Source of the DNA: Lycium barbarum
Taxonomy: Eukaryota > Streptophyta > Magnoliopsida > Solanales > Solanaceae
Direction: 5' to 3'
Length of the DNA stretch: 64,000 bases
NCBI RefSeq assembly: GCF_019175385.1
Contig: NC_083346.1
Coordinates: forward strand, 82,536,543-82,600,542
Numbering within the stretch: position 1 is the stretch's first letter; each line of letters starts with the position of its first letter. The notes below the pieces were generated by a model. That model had not been told where the DNA came from and made no database searches. It was given only the letters and a program-made list of their open reading frames with translations. Shown one piece after another: positions 56,643 to 64,000 of the stretch. The translations under genes were made by a program, and so were the position numbers.

Positions 56643-59600
56643 AAACTGGTCCTGAACTCCCAATACTTTCTCGGGTGTTCTCTTATTTAGTTATGCCCTT
56701 CACATACCTCTTCCATTTCGATTCGCTATTATTCACTATAACGCATTCCAGATCTCTACCTAGTCATTCCTGTAATATTTCCTCTTTCTGTTGCTTCTCG
56801 AGGTAATAATTCCACGTCATTGTCTTTACTCTCTTCTTTATTTTGTAGTCGGTTGTCAGTTGTGTTGCGGGCTCTTCTGCTGAAATGTTACTCTCACTGA
56901 TTGATTCGGACTGGTACTCTTGGTGAACGTAGTCATAACTCGACACCTTCTTCTCCTATAGTTACTGCCTTAAGATATTGTTCCCTTCATCTTACCTCTT
57001 AATCTTTAAATAAGATTTTTATAACGTGCAGACGTCCCTCGTCGGTTCATTAGACTTTAATATCCCTTGAGTATTGCATGCTTTTGGTAACCTGTAGACC
57101 CCTCACAGGTTCTACGAGTAAAACAAAATTTCCTAAAGGGTAACATTTTTCCACTCCAACATCCTTGCTTTACTCTGTTGCTACAGTCCGTATTCTGGAA
57201 TCCTCAGCATCATGTGTCACTTTGTGACTTTCCTTTAAAGGTTTTTAACTATCACTTGCTTTTAGTTCTTGATCTCGATCTATAGGGTTGTCTATCAAAT
57301 AGCGCTAGGGTTCTCTCATATTATAACTTCACTGTCATCCAGTAACCAGTAACCCGCTTGTTCTGATCGTCTCGGTTAAACCATTTCACAACTTCCCTTA
57401 TTCCAACATGTAATATTTTAGGCACATTATCTCGGGTCGTTTCTCTATTTTTGACTCAAACTCTTCTATTGCCCCTTTACTCAAATTTACTCTTAGTCCT
57501 CCTATCACGCATCTTATTGCAATCCCTACACGGGTATGTGTAGGTGCTCAAATCAGCCCAGAAAATACCTTAGCGTCGCCACACTAGTCTTTATGCAGAT
57601 CCTATATGCTTCTCTTATCTCTTTCAATTGATATCAAGGCTCAACTATGGCTTTTGCCCTCAATACTAATTATATCTCTGTAGTTTTGCCTCAAACCATC
57701 TTACACCTTTCTTTGGTGTACCCAACATATTGCAACCGCATTGTTGTTACTGAATTCTTACCCTTCTTATCAAGTACTTACTTGGTCTCATCCTTAGCAT
57801 ACAAATATTCGTAGATTGCATAACTATTCTTGTACAATTCGTACAAAGTGCATCCAATCTTAGTCATAGTCTTTCCTTCTCCTGGTTCATCCTGTTTTGC
57901 ATATCTTATTTGTACTAAAACTCAGTTGCGGTCTATCTTGTCACGCTCCTTTCCCTTCCTTTATTCGCCATTTGATTTTCTCATATCCTACTATAGGAGG
58001 TTTCCTATCCTTTCTTCTTTACTACATGTGTCACAATATCATTGGCCAATAACTCTGTTGCCAACGTCTTAACTTCTAATCCAGTATAGCCTTGCTATCC
58101 CTTATAATATCTTTTGAGTTACTCGTTACCATTCTCTTGTCGTATTCTTCCTTTTTATAAGCATCCACCTTCTGATGTCATATTATCCAAGGTCTTTACC
58201 AATAATTCTCAGCACTGTCTCAAATACCATCTTGACTTCTATCCGTTTATTGCTGGCTTTCAAATCTTACTAACTTGTCTCAGCAAGGGATCTCACTTGA
58301 AGTGAAAATATCCACATTAAATGTGTTGCAGTGTCGGTTGTTTTCATCTTACACTTGCATCTCTCTCATCCGCTTCCCCCCTTTAGGGTGTACCCACATC
58401 ATTATCTATTTATATTCTAATCTATGTCCCCATTTCCCATTTCCAAATTCATATGATTCTTTTCCAATACAGTTGGTGTACTGCACCATATCCATGTCTT
58501 CCTTTATATCATCTATAACTTAGATTACCCATGTATGAAACCTCAACACAATCACCAGGCGATAAGAACTCTCGATATATAGTACAAAATTTTATCTAAT
58601 GGTTGGTACTCGAGTAATATAATTAATGTAACGATTTAGCCAAAGCCACATTCCATTTATTCCGATCAGTAATTAGCTAGTGCTTATAGTCGTTTCAAAT
58701 TCTCAATTAAGTAGCACTTATATTCCGATGATAAGTGTCCAAAAATATCTTGTAGCATTATCTTTATCTCAACGGATATCATCTGTTTCCTCTAATAAGT
58801 TTACAATACGTCAGTTGTTTCGCAAATCCACAATCCTTGTTCTTTAAGGATTTTACTATTTTCGAGGTGAAGTCATATACACGCAGTACTCTTTTATGCC
58901 TTATGCTCTTACACCCTTGTTGTATACCCAGTACTGACTTCTAACTTACTCAAAATCATATTGAGTTCCTCTTAATGACAGTCTTATCTTATCACTTTGT
59001 CCTCGTAATCCACCTTTAAGTTAATAGCTATATATTTCCCATTCGTTCTATACTCGTACTCAATTAATTTGTCTGTCTTGGGTGCTTCCTTTAGTATCCC
59101 CTTATCATTTCTCAGTCTATGTCCATCTTTTATTCTGTGCACAAGAAATCTCATGCTACTCCTGTATCATTCAGAAAACACTACTTCTATATAACCCCTT
59201 TCTCATTTTCAAAACATATTCTGTTCATCCCTATTTGTTCTTATCATACCAGTCATTTCTGGCATTCATTCTGTATCGTTGCTCATCATCCCTTAGTTCA
59301 GTCTTTCACAATTCTGTCGCTTATATTACTCGTTTTCCTAGCTATACATGTCATAACGCATCGCTACACTGTAATCCCACTCGCTTTCTTCTTATCTCCT
59401 TCTTTCTATTTACTCTTTCTCTTCATGCGCTCGCCTTCACATTCGTTACCACTTGATCTCTATTCTGAACTTTCCCTATAGGAGTTTGTAAGTCCCTTTT
59501 TTTTTATTCGTTCTATATTTGCTTTTCCGTTTCACACTGATCACATCATATCCTTTAGTTACTTCCTCGCTAGGCTTTACTCATTTCTATAACAATCCTT

Positions 59601-60737
59601 ATGGTATTCACATTACATCCTGTTCGTAATCCATCCTATAACGTAACACTTCTTAACCTTATTCACGATTCTTACTATGTTTTAATTACGCTCTATGGAC
59701 TAGGCGTACTTAACCCGTCACCCTTTCTAATCAATTTTATCCTTAATATCTCACAAGCTATCTTATCAATACTTCCATGACTAGTCATAATTCTTCCTTC
59801 TATGTACTTTTATCTCATTCATACTATTACTCCTTTTAACTATAAACTCGTCGTAATTTACCCCTACTTATCAGTTCACCCGATACCTCAATAAAATGTT
59901 TTGTTAAGAGTTGCCACCTTTTTTTATATCATCCCTTAGTATCACAAGCCCTTCCGAATCATCCTCGCATTTCATCAATAACACGTGGAACACTTGATCC
60001 ATGACAGCTCACAAGTTTGAGTTTTCCTTCCACGAATTCCATCTCCAATTAGTCGATTAAAACTAATAAACTCGAAGAACACAAGAACACTCCCACTCCA
60101 AGGTTACGTCACCATGAAGCGTCCTTCGAAACCACACAAGAAGAACTAGAATTCGACAAACACCACGAGACTTCCATCGCTTAACTCACATAGTTTACCC
60201 TCAGAATTTTTTTGGGTCATGAACGAACTATTTAGTTCACAAACTACTTGTTCTATGCTTTGTAATCTTCCAATAGAGTGAAACATAATTCCTAGACGTT
60301 TTTGCCCTTCAAAATGAGCTTTTTCTAAGGCAAAATGTGGTTGGAAAATATTCTGGTCCGTCCAAATGAATTGCGAATTTGCTGCTCATATATGCTTCTT
60401 CGAAATAAAAAATTTCAAATAAAAATGGTGCCTCTTACGGATGACATGGAGGGTATCTCTTAAAGTTTTAATCCAACATAATAAATTTTCCCTATCGGTA
60501 TCGACTTTCAAGACATATTATGAACTTATATCACATTCTCTTCTTCTTCTACTTCTGGGAAAATTTGGGCAGAGTTTCCTCTGTACTTCTTACTATCCCA
60601 AAACCTGCACGCAGGAAATACCAACAATGCCTCACAGGGCCAACATATATACTCATATATCATATCGTATTATAGCCACACAGGGCTCCCAATTTCCAGT
60701 AAAAAGTATAGAGGTGTCGGAACTTACCTCACATATC
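56643..60737 (-). mobile_element. Element H internal region (non-coding), broken by element I
   Basis: Over 4 kb of pyrimidine-rich plus-strand sequence without recognisable gag or pol. The right end (about 60430-60690) is leader sequence: it matches the reverse complement of B1's leader near 13500-13560 and carries the twin hairpins. I found no 5S-like module here. The primer site is not reached because element I interrupts at 60738. Confidence 0.72.
60629..60686 (-). promoter_or_regulatory. Twin leader hairpins (H)
   Basis: On minus: AGCC-CTGTGT-GGCT and GCC-CTGTGA-GGC. A nearby CAGAG-GAAA-CTCTG stem (60566-60583 region) matches CAGAG-GAAC-CTCTG in B1 near 13424. Confidence 0.42.
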
Positions 60738-63591
60738 TGTCACACCCCGATCTTACTAGGGTGTGATGGGCACCCGACCCCATATTCGGAGCCGAGCAAA
60801 CCCGCTGACTCTTGTTACATACTTAACCTCTTTAAACTCTTACATCAATAAGAAGTGGAAAACATAGTAAAGCTTTCAGAATTTTTCTTTTCTTTGTACT
60901 GAATTCAAACAAAATCTGCGGCAATGTGGGATCTGTAACATAAAATATAAAGACACATTGGCTGGTGAAACGACTTTCAAGACTCACATACTACACCAAC
61001 GACTCTGTCTGCAAAGTCTCTAACATTAATCAGACATCATAGCACACATACTCTGACTAGACAGCACTCCAGGAACAAGTGGAGCTTGCCAACTCCGCTG
61101 GAACATCTTCTATAATAGCTTCTACTCATCTGGGTGTACCTGCGCGGCATGAAATGCAACCCCCGAACAAAAGGGGTCAGTACGAGCAATGTAAGGCATG
61201 AATAATAACATATGAGGGACACAAAGCATGGGTAATGACACAAAGGAAATATAGGGCATATGGTGAGATGAAAGAGTAACCTGTACATCTGAGTGCCTCT
61301 TAGGGCGGATGCCATGCATGCTTGGCTTTCTTTGAAAAACATTTGTTTCCATATATATAGAAAATAGAACATATCATATCATAGCGCCGAATACGTCGGC
61401 TCCCCCACATATGTCCCGCGTCCGGGATGATATTACGCCAACTGACCAGGTGGCAATGTGTCTATAGCGCAACATATGGCCCTTTTCCCCATATCCCCCA
61501 TATACATATACATATATCATATAAGCAGCATGCATGAGAGCCCAAAGAAAGTTATGTATCCATCGGAGTGACGTAAGGTCGGTAACCTCCGATTACATTA
61601 TGGAATAACCATGGCCACTTTGTCTCACCTTGAAGGAACAATTATTATAAGATGAGACGAGCAACGAATAACAGAATACATAAACCGACACCTGAAGGCT
61701 CAGAAACAAGTTTCGGGTCAATCAGATTTAGTATAAGAAAGTTATGAGAGTTTGAAGTACAGAACCTTTTACGAACGTTTCAGAAGCTATTTTTGGAAAA
61801 AGTCAAGCAGTATTCGTACCAAGTACCTTTAAACATGAAATCATTCTTATCATAGAAATATTCTCATCCTCGACATCATCAATATCGTTGTAAAACATAT
61901 CCATCGTTTCTGTCATAAATGCTTACAATACCATAGACCTTTGTTTTGTAAAAATACGAACATTTTTGGAAAACATTGACGGGTTGTCGGAAACGAATCA
62001 CGCCTTGAAATCACAAACATCTATGTTTTGAAAACAAGGGGAATATGGAAACAATTATGAAATCATAACATCGGGATCATGCCTTTAAAAGAAAGGGACG
62101 AGCCTTAACATACCTGTTCCACGTCCTATTCGCTACGCTTAATTGTCCAAGCTCGTTATCGCTAGTCTACATTCAAGAAGATTGACGCAATCATTAGATT
62201 CATCACCATATATTTGTCTTAATCCTTTAAATGAATTCACTTATGATCTGCCGAAATTTCGGCAGCATCTCCCCAGTAAATACACCATCCCCGAGAATCT
62301 AACTCGGCCCAAATCATCAATCAACAATCCGAGAATTCAACTCGGCCAAACTATCAACAACAATACAAACAATCCATGCAAGACGCATTCTAACATTAAC
62401 AACCTTTGTCATATAATTCAACGACATTTCATTTATATTCAATTCAATTCATATAATATTCAAAACGACTCAATCAATATACTACTTCATCCGACACCTT
62501 CCAAATTCAACAAAAACAATAACAACCTATTTCCTTCTTTCAAATTCAATCACAACAAACCAACTTGCAATCTTCCAACACACGTCTCATTTCCAAATTC
62601 ATGAATTATATTTACAACCCATACATTATCAAAATTATTCTTACAACTATAAGAAACCACACTAACGTCACATTAACTTTCACAACGACACCACAACGAT
62701 TACAACTTCATTTCAAGCCATTAAATCCTCATTTTACATCATGGAATTCACAACCACAATAATCAAATTACTAAATAAAATCAATTCATTTGTTCTACAC
62801 CATACAACTATATTCGGCCAACACCCCATATTCATATTTCATGAACTTCATCCATTTCTACCTTCTATAATATTAACAAATCATCGATAAAACATGTAAG
62901 GGAAGGTTGAACACATACCTTTCTCCACTTATCTCTTCACTCGGCTAGGGGCACATATTGCACAAATGAATGATTTAATTGCTCCAACAACTCCTTCATG
63001 TTGACAAGGACCTTCCAATTTCTTGGAATACAAGAAGAAATAATTTTTTTGTAATTGATTCCCACAACTCCAAATTCGGCCAACCATGGCCGAACCTCCC
63101 TCTTTTTTTTTTCTTTTCTCTCCAAGCTTCTTGATTTATAATTGATGAATAGAGTGGCCCTCTCTCATATATATATATATATATCATCAACACAAGGGTG
63201 GCCACATGTCCCCTTCTCTATTTTTCTTGAAGTTTCTTGAAATTAAACAAAGAAGACTAAGTGTCTTCTTATGTAAGCTTTAGTCCCCATTAAATAAAAA
63301 TGTGGACATATACCACACATGCCACACGGCCAACATGGCCCTTCAAGAACCTTCATGAATATTTTGTGAAATTCCCATTTTTCCCCTAGCCTTCCGTAAT
63401 ATTACCATGGGCCGCTTTGCGAATTTTTCCCTTTTTGCCCTTGACCCTTCTCAATGTTTCCATACTAATAATGTTCATAAATAATAAGCCTAACCAACTT
63501 GTACATTAAAATAATTTTGGAAGATGGTCATTCCCTTAACTTACCACGACTACCTTGAATTATCCGAACGTACAAAATACGGGATATAACA
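60738..63591 (-). mobile_element. Element I 3' LTR (2854 bp), mosaic
   Basis: It runs from TGTCACACCCCGATC to GGGATATAACA and is followed by a polypurine tract. The left target duplication would be ATATC (60733-60737). Different parts resemble different families: the outer 0.6 kb is F-like, 61380-61650 A-like, 61690-61830 F-like, and the inner end from about 62240 A-like. The hairpin module (61140-61184) has lost the left arm of its first stem. A TA run lies at 63166-63184. Confidence 0.85.
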
Positions 63592-63627
63592 TCCTCCCCC
63601 CCTTTAGAACATTCGTCCTCGAATGTT
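63592..63627 (-). promoter_or_regulatory. I polypurine tract and hairpin
   Basis: TCCTCCCCCCCTTTAG on plus, then AACATTCG-TCCT-CGAATGTT (63608-63627), a perfect stem. Confidence 0.88.
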
Positions 63628-64000
63628 CAACTGATCTTATGGGGTGTCATAATACTTCGGGAGGGTCCCTCTTATAGTCGTTCTTCTCTTTATGCCCATT
63701 CCTTATCCCTTACCCTATTCTCCTTATACTCGAGCTTCTGGGTCCTTACACGAGTCCTCATTCCACGTCATGGGTTTCTTAATCCACTGCGCCATCTCAT
63801 TATCCTTGTCCTTCCCAGGTCATTTCTTGACACAAGTATACTTGTCTTTGATTTCTTTGTATTGGCGCTCGTTTCGTCCATCGTTATTTCTTGTTGGCTC
63901 TTCGGTGTGGATCCCCTACAAACATGATTGAATACCGCTTCACGTCGATGATTCATATAATTTCATAGCGTACATTCTCATGCTCCGTAAAATTAATGGT
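63628..64000 (-). mobile_element. Element I internal region, runs off the window
   Basis: No coding motif is visible. From about 63830 to the end it is closely related to F's internal region at 34077-34250 (shared blocks such as GTATACTTGTCTTT and CGTTATT..CTTGTTGGCTCT). I and F are therefore related non-coding elements. Confidence 0.75.

Noticed and set aside
59082..59481. Overlapping Phe/Ser-rich frames of 120-124 codons
   Set aside because: They come from pyrimidine-rich internal sequence of element H, with two frames open at once and no motif.
62143..62604. 153-codon Asn/Thr-rich frame
   Set aside because: Low-complexity CAACAA/AATTCA sequence in an LTR; similar Asn-rich frames appear in each family at this position with no shared protein sequence.

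Overview
The window looks like plant nuclear heterochromatin. I recognise no host gene, tRNA gene or CRISPR array. Almost all of it is a stack of nested Ty3/gypsy LTR retrotransposons and solo LTRs. They have very long LTRs (about 2.0 to 3.4 kb) that begin TGTTATA/TGTTACA and end TGACA. They share an initiator-Met-tRNA-type primer site (TGGTATCAGAGC), polypurine tracts, and pol remnants ending in an integrase followed by a chromodomain-like tail. This fits a chromovirus of the Tekay/Del type. LTR length and style would fit a large-genome asterid such as Solanaceae, but I cannot fix the species.

Layout. Position 1-38 is the end of a plus-strand LTR, inserted in a minus-strand LTR fragment (39-1651). 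That fragment sits in element D, a minus-strand element with an internal region of only 1.5 kb. D's left LTR (1652-7879) is also broken by a solo LTR (2673-6012). D's right LTR (9382-32470) is broken by two complete plus-strand elements: B1 (9586-18845, target duplication AAGAT) and C (18952-29377, target duplication ACTGT). D itself lies in the LTR of element F, whose non-coding internal region is 32568-35612 and whose other LTR is cut off at 36258.

From 36259 to 51133 runs the 3' half of a plus-strand element G. Its integrase-chromodomain reading region is split by element B2 (36749-42521, AGAGG) and a solo LTR (42864-45375, GTAAG). A second solo LTR (45832-48983, GTTAT) lies in its 3' untranslated part, and its 3' LTR is 49128-51133. 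An unassigned old-repeat stretch (51134-54111) follows. Then come minus-strand element H (LTR 54112-56606, internal to 60737) and an element I inserted into it (LTR 60738-63591, internal running off the window).

How the parts work together. No copy here can code for its own replication: gag, protease and most of reverse transcriptase are absent, and the pol remnants carry stops and mutated catalytic residues. The copies nevertheless share cis sequences: a three-hairpin block in the LTRs, a 9-bp inverted repeat just after the primer site, twin small hairpins in the leader, a full-length 5S-rRNA-like module in the internal region, and a hairpin with an AGGA loop next to the polypurine tract. 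I read the B1/C and D/F groups as non-autonomous (LARD-like) elements moved by proteins supplied elsewhere. The 5S-like module inside gypsy elements and the covarying LTR hairpins are the most unusual signals.
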